Below are positions 51,546 through 60,012 of a stretch of 64,000 nt of DNA, piece by piece. The DNA is from Psychrobacter sp. MF31. Lineage in GTDB: Bacteria; Pseudomonadota; Gammaproteobacteria; Pseudomonadales; Moraxellaceae. The number at the start of each line of letters is the position of its first letter. Position 1 is the first letter of the stretch. The position numbers were made by a program, and so were the translations under genes. The stretch spans positions 372,001 to 436,000 of the forward strand of contig NZ_JABBDX010000001.1 in assembly GCF_012847335.1 (NCBI RefSeq), given 5' to 3'. The notes under the pieces are model-generated. The model did no database searches, was not told the DNA's origin, and saw only the letters and a program-made list of their open reading frames with translations.

Positions 51546-52676
51546 TTAGCGCTCGCTCATCGAAGGCACGTCGCGCAGCGCCTCTCCGGTATATTCCGCG
51601 CTTGGGCGAATGATCCGGTTGTTTGCGCGCTGCTCAAACACATGCGCCGACCAGCCCGTTAACCGTGAGCAAACAAATATCGGCGTGAACAATTTGGTTG
51701 GGATATTCATAAAGTGATACGCGGAGGCGTGGAAAAAATCGGCATTACAAAACAGTTTTTTCTCGCGCCACATGACCTCCTCACAGCGAACCGATACCGG
51801 ATACAGCAAATCATCGCCAACATCTTGGGCAAGCTTTTGCGCCCACCCTTTAATCACCACGTTTCGTGGGTCAGACTCACGGTAAATGGCGTGACCAAAT
51901 CCCATGATTTTGTCTTTTCGCGCCAGCATGCCAAGCATTTGTGCTTCAGCATCGTCAGGGGAGCTAAACTTGGCAATCATATCCATGGCTGCCTCATTTG
52001 CGCCGCCATGCAAGTGACCGCGAAGCGAGCCGATCGCGCCGGTGATACACGAGTGAATATCAGACAAGGTCGAGGCGCAAACGCGAGCGGTAAAGGTTGA
52101 GGCGTTAAACTCGTGCTCAGCGTACAAAATCAGCGACACGTTCATCACCTGCTCATGAAGCGCGTTTGGTTTTTTGCCGGTTAATAAGTGCAAAAAGTGA
52201 CCGCCGATGCTGTCGTCATCGGTTTCCACCTCGATGCGCTTACCATCGTGGCTGAATCGGTACCAGTAATTAATGATGGACGGAAAAACCGCAAGCATGC
52301 GATCGGCTTTGTCCTGCTGCTGATCAAAATCCGTTTCAGTTTCCAAATTGCCAAGCATAGAGCAGCCGGTTCTTAACACATCCATCGGGTGCGCGTCTTT
52401 TGGGATGCGCTCAAGCACTTCTTTTAGCGCTGTCGGTAATCCGCGAAGCCCTTTTAATTTGGCTTTATAGTCATCAAGCTGGCGTTGATTGGGCAAGTTG
52501 CCATAAAGCAGCAAATAAGCGACTTCTTCAAACTGGCACTTTTCGGCAAGACTTGCGACATCATAGCCGCGATAGGTGAGCCCTGACCCTGATTTACCGA
52601 CCGTTGAAAGCGCGGTTTTTCCTGCGACTTGACCGCGAAGTCCTGCTCCTGAAAGTTCCTTATTCGTTGCTGTCAT
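51546..52676 (-). CDS. prpC: 2-methylcitrate synthase
   Basis: A 376-residue citrate-synthase-family enzyme condensing propionyl-CoA with oxaloacetate. Visible active-site regions: GLTYRGYDVASLAEKC, the histidine of LHGGANEAAMDM, FGHAIYRESDPRN, and CSRLTGWSAHVFEQR with the C-terminal arginine. Length and the TALSTVGKSGSGLTYRGYD start are PrpC-like rather than GltA-like (about 430 residues). The ATG after AAAAGGATG is preferred over a 14-codon upstream extension. Its neighbour upstream is prpB. Confidence 0.93.
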   Translation of the reverse strand: MTATNKELSGAGLRGQVAGKTALSTVGKSGSGLTYRGYDVASLAEKCQFEEVAYLLLYGNLPNQRQLDDYKAKLKGLRGLPTALKEVLERIPKDAHPMDVLRTGCSMLGNLETETDFDQQQDKADRMLAVFPSIINYWYRFSHDGKRIEVETDDDSIGGHFLHLLTGKKPNALHEQVMNVSLILYAEHEFNASTFTARVCASTLSDIHSCITGAIGSLRGHLHGGANEAAMDMIAKFSSPDDAEAQMLGMLARKDKIMGFGHAIYRESDPRNVVIKGWAQKLAQDVGDDLLYPVSVRCEEVMWREKKLFCNADFFHASAYHFMNIPTKLFTPIFVCSRLTGWSAHVFEQRANNRIIRPSAEYTGEALRDVPSMSER

Positions 52677-52745
52677 GATGGCATCCTTTTTATGATGATG
52701 TTGGCGGTAAAACGTCAATGAAAAAATAAAAAAACGGCGTCACGG

Positions 52746-53636
52746 CTACTTTTTATCAGCAAATAACCGGTCAAGTTTTTGTTCAAACTCGTGATAATTT
52801 AAAAAATCATAAAGCTCATTTCTTGATTGCATGGTGTCAACCACGTCCGCTTGCGTGCCATCCGTTAAAATATGCTGATACACGTTCAGCGCCGCTTGGT
52901 TCATCGCTCGAAATGCCGATAGCGGGTAGAGCACCATATCCACGCCAACGGTAAATAGTTGATCGGTGGTATAAAGCTCGGTCTGACCAAATTCGGTCAT
53001 GTTGGCAAGCACCGGAATGCTTAAAACGTCGGTAAATTTTCGGTACATCTCAATATCGGTTAGCGCTTCAGCAAAAATCATATCCGCGCCTGCCGCCTCA
53101 AATGCAACGGCACGCTCAACGGCGGCGTCCAAACCCTCAACGGACAGCGCATCGGTTCGCGCCATCACCACAAAATTGTCATCGACCTTGGCATCAAGCG
53201 CCGCTTTTAGGCGATCAACCATCTCGTTGATGCTGACAATTTCTTTATTGGGGCGATGACCGCAGCGTTTTTGTGCCACTTGGTCTTCAATATGCACCGC
53301 CGCCACGCCCGCTTTTTGCATTTTTTTAACGGTTTGGGCGATGTTAAACGCGCCGCCAAATCCGGTATCGATATCTACAAGCAGCGGCGTGTCAACGGCA
53401 TCGGTGATTCTTGAGGCGTCCTCTAACACATTATCAAGGCTGGTCATGCCAAGATCAGGTAAGCCAAACGACGCGTTTGCCACCCCGCCGCCGGACAAAT
53501 AAAGCGCCTGATGACCGACTTGGGTTGCCATCATCGCGGTATAAGCGTTGATCGTACCGACGATTTGCAGTGGTTTATTGTCATTTTTGCTGTGGCTTAA
53601 GGCTTGGCGAAATCTTGCTCCGGAACTTGTTGTCAT
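52746..53636 (-). CDS. prpB: 2-methylisocitrate lyase
   Basis: A 296-residue isocitrate-lyase-superfamily enzyme that splits 2-methylisocitrate into succinate and pyruvate. The catalytic KRCGH loop lies near residue 125 and is preceded by [28 protein letters not shown] gives the Mg2+-binding aspartates. It is the first gene of the leftward prp operon. No PrpR or GntR regulator is immediately upstream. The 343-base gap on its right holds a terminator of the neighbour and AT-rich promoter-like sequence. Confidence 0.94.
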   Translation of the reverse strand: MTTSSGARFRQALSHSKNDNKPLQIVGTINAYTAMMATQVGHQALYLSGGGVANASFGLPDLGMTSLDNVLEDASRITDAVDTPLLVDIDTGFGGAFNIAQTVKKMQKAGVAAVHIEDQVAQKRCGHRPNKEIVSINEMVDRLKAALDAKVDDNFVVMARTDALSVEGLDAAVERAVAFEAAGADMIFAEALTDIEMYRKFTDVLSIPVLANMTEFGQTELYTTDQLFTVGVDMVLYPLSAFRAMNQAALNVYQHILTDGTQADVVDTMQSRNELYDFLNYHEFEQKLDRLFADKK

Positions 53637-53979
53637 GAAATGTCCTGTTTTTTTATCGGCTTTGGTGGCGGGTTTTAATAAGCTTTGACTTACTATACGA
53701 AAAATTATCGCCGCTCACCATAGCCAAAAATCAGCTTTTATTTAATGATACTAATAGATAGTTAAATAATTATAAATATATTTAAAAAATGAATAGTACG
53801 TTCAGATTTTGCATAAAATCGTTCGGTTACCATACAAAAGCCAAATATTAAAAAATCGCCGTTTTTACAATTATAAAAATTGTTACAAATTAGCTTGAGG
53901 TCTTTTTTAATTCCCATAAAAAAACACCCTTAATCGATAGATTAAAGGCGTTTAAATTTTAGGCTTAATTAGCTTAAAG
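53637..53979. other. 343-base spacer upstream of prpB
   Basis: No gene is present. Positions 53,730-53,880 are very AT-rich (TAATTATAAATATATTTAAAAAATG and similar) and probably hold the prp promoter. The right end carries the terminator of the NRAMP-like gene. No clear dyad operator was seen. Confidence 0.4.
53918..53953 (-). terminator. Intrinsic terminator after the NRAMP-like gene
   Basis: Arms of about 14 bases with two mismatches (AACACCCTTAATC / GATTAAAGGCGTT), loop GATA, then a T-run on the minus strand. Confidence 0.7.
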
Positions 53980-55257
53980 CTAGCCGGCAATTCCCGCTAA
54001 ATTTAATAAAAACAGCACTGCAAATCCGGCTAAAAACAGCAACCCAGCAATGGATAAGGCGTTCATGGCAGGGGATAATTTTTGATGGTTTTTGACGAGT
54101 GAGTAGTTCAGCCAACCAAAAACAGGCGCAGAAACAAACGCAGAAATCATGGCAAATTTAAGCATGGCACCCAATTGACCGGTAAAAAAGGTAATGATAA
54201 GCAAACCGCCACCAATGGCATAAGTCATCCAAAAAGCCACTTGTTTTTTGCTGATCTCCGTCTGACCTTGAAGCAATCGCCAGCATTCGGCATTGGCGCG
54301 ACCGTAGCCATCGGCGCAGGTGATCGTCGTGCCAAACATGCACATAAAGGCGACAAAGGCGACCAAAAGCTTTGACCACTCACCAATGGTGCTGGTGTAC
54401 ATATTGATGAGCTGGTTGATATAAGCGCCGCCGGCAATCTCAATTTCTTGACCCGAGCCGAACTGAACAAACACCCCAAGCGCTAAGAAAAACAGCGCCA
54501 AGATCGCCGAAATCAAATAGCCAACATTAAAATCGATCAAGCCTTGTTTATGGTTGGTGCCATCGGTTTTCATTTTTGCCGACGTCCACATTGAGGTAAT
54601 CGCCGCAAATTCAAGCGGGGCAGGCATCCAGCCCATAAGCGCAACGATAAAGCCAAGCGTTGCCAAATTCCAAGGCGAGGCGGCAATAAAATCAGGCGCC
54701 ATCACGGTAGGCTTTCCCGCAGCAATCACCACTGCAGCAATGGTCGCGGCAGTTAAGGAGATGATAATCCATTTGGTGAGCTTATCAAGCAGCCGAAAAT
54801 GACCGCCAATCAAAAAGCCCCAAGAGACCGCCATGACGATAATGGATAAGCTTAGCGTCGATAAATTAATGCTGGCAGGAAGCATAAATCCTAAAATGAC
54901 CGCTGCAATCAATGCCACCGCGCCGGTGCTAATGACCGCTGACAGCACCGATAAAATGAAGTAAATCCAAAGATAGGCTTTTGATTTGCGAGCGTAACCG
55001 GCAATGAGGCTCTCACCGGTGTCATAAACGTAATCGGTGCCAAAGCGAAAAAACGGATATTTAAACACGTTGGCAAGAATGATCATGACCGCCAATTGCC
55101 AGCCATAAAGCGCGCCGGCTTGGGTTGAGGAGATCAGGTGCGAGCCGCCAATTGCCGCTGATGCCATTAAAATCCCCGGACCGAAAATCCGAAAGTTAAA
55201 GCCCTTTTGCGCGCCAAGATGATCACTTTGCGCCGTCTCAATGTGCTGTGCCCTCAT
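53980..55257 (-). CDS. NRAMP-like transporter lacking the canonical metal-binding motif
   Basis: A 425-residue membrane protein with 11-12 spans and clear overall NRAMP/SLC11 resemblance (FGPGILMASAAIGGSHLISS, then TQAGALYGWQL). Canonical members have Asp-Pro-Gly-Asn in TM1 and Met-Pro-His-Asn in TM6. Here the aligned residues are Gly37-Gly-Ser-His40, and in the TM6-like segment MPAPLEF. The metal site is therefore not conserved, and the substrate is unknown. The start ATG follows AAAGGG. It lies between the prp operon and a LysR gene on the same strand. Confidence 0.8.
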   Translation of the reverse strand: MRAQHIETAQSDHLGAQKGFNFRIFGPGILMASAAIGGSHLISSTQAGALYGWQLAVMIILANVFKYPFFRFGTDYVYDTGESLIAGYARKSKAYLWIYFILSVLSAVISTGAVALIAAVILGFMLPASINLSTLSLSIIVMAVSWGFLIGGHFRLLDKLTKWIIISLTAATIAAVVIAAGKPTVMAPDFIAASPWNLATLGFIVALMGWMPAPLEFAAITSMWTSAKMKTDGTNHKQGLIDFNVGYLISAILALFFLALGVFVQFGSGQEIEIAGGAYINQLINMYTSTIGEWSKLLVAFVAFMCMFGTTITCADGYGRANAECWRLLQGQTEISKKQVAFWMTYAIGGGLLIITFFTGQLGAMLKFAMISAFVSAPVFGWLNYSLVKNHQKLSPAMNALSIAGLLFLAGFAVLFLLNLAGIAG

Positions 55258-55354
55258 AATTGCCCTTTGCCATCAAAATACAAAAAGGCTAAGCGTACCA
55301 TAAACGAGGGAGGATTTTTACTTTTTATAAGCTTGCAATCAGACTGAACCGTAG

Positions 55355-56311
55355 CTAGTCGTCAAATTTCTGTGGTCGGTAGGTGATGCCGTATTTTTCA
55401 TAAACCTGATAAACCGCTTGCAACAATTGATTCACTGCCGGATGGCGAACGTCTTTTAAGGTGTGCAGATAAATGGGGGAAGTGATGTCTTCATGAGTGA
55501 GTTTTCGATAGCAAATTTGACCTTCACGCAAGCTTTGCAGCGCTTGCGGCACCAAAGTGATGCCTTCATTTGCCGCCACCAGCCCAAGCGCTACTTGCAA
55601 ATCACTCACCTTGGTGGTGGCAATCGGGGTTAACCCATATTGCGCAAATACGTTTAGTAAAGGCTCGCTGACAAACTCGCTTGAAGTTAGGGTCGTTGGG
55701 GCAGGCAGGTGGGTTTGGTGGTATAAAATCAGCCGGTTGTTGGTTAACGCTTTAAGCGACAGTGGCGCAGTATCCTCTGCCAGCACATGATGTTTTGGCA
55801 GGGCGACCACATAACGCTCATGACGCAATAAAATCTGACAAATCCATGGGTCTTGATGCGAAAATCTGCCAAAACCGATGTCAATATCGCCGGATTTGAG
55901 CGCGGCAATTTGCTGATAGGAGCTGATGTCTTTTAAGCTGACTTCAAGATTGGGGCAAGCTTGTTTGAGCATAGCGATCACTTCAGGAAGCAAGCCATAA
56001 AGTACTGAGGGCACAAAGCCAATTTTTAAGGCGGCACTTGGGGCAACCATGCGCTTTGTCATGTGACCGATGGTGTCAATCTCAATCAACACCACGCTGA
56101 TTTTGTCATAAAAAAATTGCCCTGCAGCGGTCAGCTTAAGCGGTCGGTGGTAGCGATCAATAAGCTCGGTGCCAAGGCTTGCCTCAAGCTGCTTTAATTT
56201 TCGGCTCAGGCTTGGCTGCGATAACTGCAGCGCGTTTGCCGCTTGGCTGAAGCTTTTAAGCTCGGCAATCTTTATGAATGCGTGAAGCTGATCAAATACC
56301 AGTTTTTGCAT
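55355..56311 (-). CDS. LysR-family regulator, CatM/BenM-like paralogue
   Basis: A 318-residue LysR protein. The N-terminal helix-turn-helix (FIKIAELKSFSQAANALQLSQPSLSRKLKQLE) is followed by an effector domain. That domain's IGFVPSVLYGLLPEV and IDIGFGRFSHQDP closely parallel the catM product at the left of the window. It is therefore a paralogue in the CatM/BenM/CatR group, whose members bind muconate or aromatic acids. Its target is not obvious: it precedes the NRAMP-like gene by about 100 bases on the same strand. The ATG after AAGGTG is chosen. Confidence 0.82.
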   Translation of the reverse strand: MQKLVFDQLHAFIKIAELKSFSQAANALQLSQPSLSRKLKQLEASLGTELIDRYHRPLKLTAAGQFFYDKISVVLIEIDTIGHMTKRMVAPSAALKIGFVPSVLYGLLPEVIAMLKQACPNLEVSLKDISSYQQIAALKSGDIDIGFGRFSHQDPWICQILLRHERYVVALPKHHVLAEDTAPLSLKALTNNRLILYHQTHLPAPTTLTSSEFVSEPLLNVFAQYGLTPIATTKVSDLQVALGLVAANEGITLVPQALQSLREGQICYRKLTHEDITSPIYLHTLKDVRHPAVNQLLQAVYQVYEKYGITYRPQKFDD

Positions 56312-56453
56312 GAACATCACCTTTTTAAGCTTACACCAATCATTTTACCCTAAAATGACGCCTTTGATACAAATTGTGCTTGAAGCGATTGCCGCGGCGC
56401 CCTATATTGTCTTTATCCTCTCAAGACGCCTTTTTACTGATTGGTTTTTCATC

Positions 56454-57314
56454 ATGACTGACTCCAAATCCCCCAAGCCAAGCTTTCGTGCCAGCCATGC
56501 CACCTTTACCAAAAAACAGCTCAGTACCAAAACCAGTGACATTTATGAGCGCTTTTTAAATCGAGTTCAGAAAATTGAAAACGATCCGGCAAAAGACAAT
56601 AAAGACCATGGCGCTCTTGATTCTAATCAACCCTCAAGGGCGGAGGATGATGGTCTTGATTTTGATCTCGATTTTACCTTACCGGCGAATTTGACCAAAA
56701 CAGCCGCTAACCCAAATACGGATAACGATGCTGGCTTCTCAAGCGTTATAGAGGATCTAACTGACGATGATGATCTTGGTTATGATCTTGATAATGCGCC
56801 ATTAAAAGCGCCAACCGAGCCGAAAATTAAAGCCGCTGATCACGATGAAGCAGATGATGATCTTGAGCAAAAAAAAGCTTCAAGTGCTAAAGCGACCAAA
56901 ACCTTAAAACAAAAAAAAGCCAACCTTGATGCTGCGCCATCAAGAGCAAAGACATTGGCGGTCGGTATCATTTGCGGTCTGGTGATCAGCGGCTCGGTGA
57001 TCGCCATTTTAAATAGCCTTGGCATCATTGCGCTAACGCCTGAACCAGCGGCTAAAACTGCTGATACGTTACCAAATCATCCAAAACCTGCGGTTGAACC
57101 ACAAAGCCAAAGCGGCGATCTTGAAAAGGGCAGTGCTGATCTAAAAAATACAGCTACCGATCCGATAACGCCGCCTACAGAACCAAAACCAAACGCCGCA
57201 ACCACCAAACCTGCGCCGACAGATCAGCAAAACCGCCAGTTAAAAAATAGCAATTTAAGTTATCAAGATTTTGCTGAGGAAGCCGGAACCACGATTTATC
57301 GGGAAACCAATTAG
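56454..57314 (+). CDS. Hypothetical single-span membrane protein, acidic
   Basis: A 286-residue protein without a recognised family. The N-terminal half is highly charged and acidic (runs such as DDGLDFDLDFT and LTDDDDLGYDLD). It is followed by a lysine/alanine-rich stretch and one hydrophobic span at about residues 165-187 (TLAVGIICGLVISGSVIAIL). A Pro/Lys/Thr-rich tail ends in SYQDFAEEAGTTIYRETN. An upstream open frame would overlap the LysR start; the ATG used gives MTDSKSPKPSF. It is divergent from the LysR gene and leads into the CinA-like gene. Confidence 0.6.
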   Translation: MTDSKSPKPSFRASHATFTKKQLSTKTSDIYERFLNRVQKIENDPAKDNKDHGALDSNQPSRAEDDGLDFDLDFTLPANLTKTAANPNTDNDAGFSSVIEDLTDDDDLGYDLDNAPLKAPTEPKIKAADHDEADDDLEQKKASSAKATKTLKQKKANLDAAPSRAKTLAVGIICGLVISGSVIAILNSLGIIALTPEPAAKTADTLPNHPKPAVEPQSQSGDLEKGSADLKNTATDPITPPTEPKPNAATTKPAPTDQQNRQLKNSNLSYQDFAEEAGTTIYRETN

Positions 57315-57341
57315 CAATCATTTACAAAAAAGGAGTCGCCA

Positions 57342-57821
57342 ATGAGCGCCACTTGTGCCGAACAGTTGGCTGAAAAACAGCTTACCGTTGCCTTTATTGA
57401 AAGCGCTACTGCTGGCTACTTGGCGCACCGTTTTTCATTAAGCCCATTTTCAGGCGATATTTTGCTTGGCGGGATAGTTTGTTATGACGGCAACATTAAA
57501 ACGAAAACATTAGGAATTGATCAGGCGCTTATCGATGAGTTTACCGCCGAATCCATGCCTGTAACCGAAGCATTAGCTAAAAACGCGACTGCCTTATTTG
57601 ACGCCGATATTATCGTGGCTTGCACGGGGCTTTTGACCAAAGGCGGCTCTGAAACGCCCGAAAAGCCCGTTGGGACGTTTTTTTACAGCATTTATTATCA
57701 ACATCAGTGCCACAACTTTCAAAGCCTTTGCCGCGGTCATCCGAAAAAAAAGCTTAAAAGCATCAACAGCCGAATTGCCAAAAGCTTGATTGAGGTGATT
57801 GATAGCGCCAATAAGCCCTAG
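57342..57821 (+). CDS. CinA C-terminal (PncC-like) amidohydrolase
   Basis: A 159-residue protein of the CinA-C family. Conserved features are VAFIESATAGYLAHRFS (nucleophile region), GDILLGGIVCYDGNIKTKTLGI, and VTEALAKNATALFDADIIVACTGLLTKGG. PncC members hydrolyse nicotinamide mononucleotide to nicotinate mononucleotide. This one deviates (ESATAG for the usual ESCTGG), so activity is uncertain. It is preceded by an excellent AAAGGAGT box. Its stop overlaps that of the convergent DUF421 gene. Confidence 0.8.
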   Translation: MSATCAEQLAEKQLTVAFIESATAGYLAHRFSLSPFSGDILLGGIVCYDGNIKTKTLGIDQALIDEFTAESMPVTEALAKNATALFDADIIVACTGLLTKGGSETPEKPVGTFFYSIYYQHQCHNFQSLCRGHPKKKLKSINSRIAKSLIEVIDSANKP

Positions 57822-58498
57822 CGGATCACCGTATTATTCAGCGCCACCGCCCATTGCCGACAAGAATCCTCGCAGCGCGGGCAAAGCGCTTTTGGGGTGA
57901 TGATTTTATCGACATGACCGCAAAACATACAAGCATAGCAGCACGATTTGTCAATTTGGGTGACCGCCTCATAAGCTCGCGGCCAAATCGGCAGCCCAAA
58001 GCGAACGTCCTCGCGTGGAAATAACAAGACGCTAAAGGTGCCGTTGGTTTCAAGAACGCCTTCGCGGACTTGACCCAAATGCTCAACGCCAAGCTCGCGC
58101 ATTTCAGCAAAAAACTCGTCATGTGACATCTGACCTTTTCGCGATTTGTGAGTGGTCATCACCCCATCTTCAATGATATAAATCGGCTGACCTTCAAGCA
58201 AAGTTTCAAACGGCTCGTATTTCACCATCAGCCACGTAAACAGCCGATACAAAAAAATCACCGTACTCATGATAATAACTGCCTGAATCAGCGGCAAATC
58301 TTCGCTAAACATCGGGTCACCAGCAATAGAGCCTAGCGACAATAAAATGGTCAATTCAAAAATGGACAGCTGGCGAATGCCGCGATTCCCCGCCAGCCTT
58401 AAGAACAAAATAATCATACAAAACATGATGACCACGCGGATCAAAATCTGGCTGGCAAGCGCCCACGTTGTATCATAAATAAAAATATCAGACCACAC
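57818..58498 (-). CDS. DUF421 (YetF-like) membrane protein with C-terminal Cys cluster
   Basis: A 226-residue protein with three N-terminal spans (ILIRVVIMFCMIILFLRLAG, TILLSLGSIAGDPM, and AVIIMSTVIFLYRLFTWL). A cytosolic domain follows with the YetF-type QPIYIIEDG and LREGVLETNGTFSVLLF-like stretch. The tail contains six cysteines (SCCYACMFCGHVDKI, then CPRCEDSC), a possible zinc site that I do not associate with typical YetF. The only start in frame is GTG, with a weak AAGG box. Its stop overlaps that of the CinA-like gene. Confidence 0.78.
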   Translation of the reverse strand: MWSDIFIYDTTWALASQILIRVVIMFCMIILFLRLAGNRGIRQLSIFELTILLSLGSIAGDPMFSEDLPLIQAVIIMSTVIFLYRLFTWLMVKYEPFETLLEGQPIYIIEDGVMTTHKSRKGQMSHDEFFAEMRELGVEHLGQVREGVLETNGTFSVLLFPREDVRFGLPIWPRAYEAVTQIDKSCCYACMFCGHVDKIITPKALCPRCEDSCRQWAVALNNTVIR

Positions 58499-58519
58499 TT
58501 CAACATCAACCTTATCATT

Positions 58520-58545
58520 TTTTTACGGATAGTTTTTACGGATAG
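58520..58545. repeat. Tandem 13-base direct repeat
   Basis: TTTTTACGGATAG occurs twice back to back in the spacer upstream of the DUF421 gene. Confidence 0.7.
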
Positions 58546-58632
58546 AAAGTCACCATCATAATTGCCCCTGCTTGCCACTGACAGCTTGAATTTTGCAACG
58601 CTTCGTAACGGGATAAACGTTTTGATTGCCAT

Positions 58633-58661
58633 AAAAAAATCCTGCTCTTGGCAGGATTTTT
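58633..58661. terminator. Intrinsic terminator after cysH
   Basis: Arms ATCCTGC / GCAGGAT extended by A/T pairs, loop TCTTG, with T-runs on either strand. Confidence 0.85.
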
Positions 58662-58678
58662 CAACACTTAAATTAAAA

Positions 58679-59317
58679 TTACAACTGAGTGTGCAGTCCG
58701 CACTCACGGTGCTCTTCAACTTTGGTTGGGTCAAAGTAATCAAACTCGTTAGGCAGGTTATTATCCGCCAAATAAACGTCCAAATCAGCATCGGTTTTTT
58801 CAAATAACGGCGCTACTTTTAATACGCCATCTTTTGAAAGACTTAGCACATCAAGGTTTTGACGGAATTCGGTTTGGTCGCGGCGGATGGCGTTGAACCA
58901 AACATCAGGGTTCAATTCTGCCAACGCTCGGCGGAACGGCTCAAGCTTGACCTGTTCGGTGAACTCTTCATGAAGTGGATTGTCAATGCTTGGAATACCG
59001 TTCATGATGACGTCGCGGTGGGCGCGGGTTTGCTTTGGGATATAAGTGATGACGTTTAGGTTTAAATCGCGAATGACTTTGTCAGCAAACTGATAAGTCG
59101 CTTCGGTGTTATATCCTGAATCGACCCAAAGTACGGTGATGTCAGGGCGAGCTTTGGCAACCAAATGTAAAATCGCGGCTTCATAAGGGCGAAAGTTGGT
59201 GGTGATGATGGGGTTTTTTGCCTGCTGTAGCGCCCAATCAACAATCGCTTCAGGCGATTTGCCGTTAAGTTCTTGGTTGGCAGCATTGATATCAAGGTTT
59301 GGATGAAGTTGGCTCAT
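58679..59317 (-). CDS. cysH: Phosphoadenylyl-sulfate reductase
   Basis: A 212-residue thioredoxin-dependent reductase that makes sulfite. The PAPS-binding start IITTNFRPYEAAILHLV and WVDSGYNTEATYQFAD are present, then NAIRRDQTEFR. The C-terminal ECGLH carries the only redox cysteine. The CC/CxxC residues of [4Fe-4S] APS reductases are absent, so it should use PAPS. Such use requires an APS kinase, which is not in this window. The ATG after AAAAAGGATC is chosen. It follows the DUF934 gene by about 90 bases. Confidence 0.88.
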   Translation of the reverse strand: MSQLHPNLDINAANQELNGKSPEAIVDWALQQAKNPIITTNFRPYEAAILHLVAKARPDITVLWVDSGYNTEATYQFADKVIRDLNLNVITYIPKQTRAHRDVIMNGIPSIDNPLHEEFTEQVKLEPFRRALAELNPDVWFNAIRRDQTEFRQNLDVLSLSKDGVLKVAPLFEKTDADLDVYLADNNLPNEFDYFDPTKVEEHRECGLHTQL

Positions 59318-59406
59318 AACAGATCCTTTTTTAGGTAACATAACGAATAGTGGTTTTAAAACTGATGTTTAATAAAAAAATAAGGTTCAATAAAACTGGC
59401 GTTTAA

Positions 59407-60012
59407 TCACTCGTGATTAGCAAATAAAGGCAAACTTGCCGCGCTTTTTCCAGAATGGGCGCTGGCAAGGGCGCTAAACGCTTGGCTTAAATCCGTTTTG
59501 GCATCGTGCTCTTTAATCACAAAGCTGTCGGTGCCAACGCGCAACAAATAAGCAATTTGGTCGCGACCAAACGCGCCGGCAACGCGGATTTCCCCTTCAA
59601 AGCCAAGCTGTCTTAAGCTTTGAATGACGCTAAAATTGCGACCATCGGCAAAGGCGGGGACAACCACAACGATCAAATCTTGCGCCAGCAGCTGATCTTG
59701 AAGGTCGGTTAACTGGTCAATGTGAGCGGCAAGTTCGCTTGCATCCACCCAAACACCCAATCGGCTGGAATGCTGGCGGATTAAATTGACAACTTCGGTC
59801 AGTAAGCTTTCGTTATGATCGGTAGACTCAGCTGTCAACATATCAAATAGCGGCAGTAACACGTCATGCTTTTCTTGCTGATTGATCACTTCAATCAGGG
59901 TGATGTCATCGAGCGCCACACCCTCAGGAAGGCTTGCAACCTGAAGCGCAAGCCAGCTGTCAGATTCGCTGATGTCCTCACCATGAGCATTAAAAATATG
60001 ATGATTAGCCAT
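59407..60012 (-). CDS. DUF934 protein associated with sulfite reductase
   Basis: A 201-residue protein of DUF934, commonly found next to cysI in Proteobacteria and thought to help sulfite reduction; its mechanism is unknown. Recognisable segments: ALDDITLIEVINQQEKHDVLLPLFD, RLGVWVDASELAAHID, RNFSVIQSLRQLGFEGEIRVAGAFGRDQIAYLLRVG. The last stretch matches the F-x-DGR-x-S-x-A pattern in altered form. The ATG overlaps the cysI stop by eight bases (ATGGCTAA), indicating translational coupling. A long upstream frame inside cysI is rejected. Confidence 0.85.
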   Translation of the reverse strand: MANHHIFNAHGEDISESDSWLALQVASLPEGVALDDITLIEVINQQEKHDVLLPLFDMLTAESTDHNESLLTEVVNLIRQHSSRLGVWVDASELAAHIDQLTDLQDQLLAQDLIVVVVPAFADGRNFSVIQSLRQLGFEGEIRVAGAFGRDQIAYLLRVGTDSFVIKEHDAKTDLSQAFSALASAHSGKSAASLPLFANHE

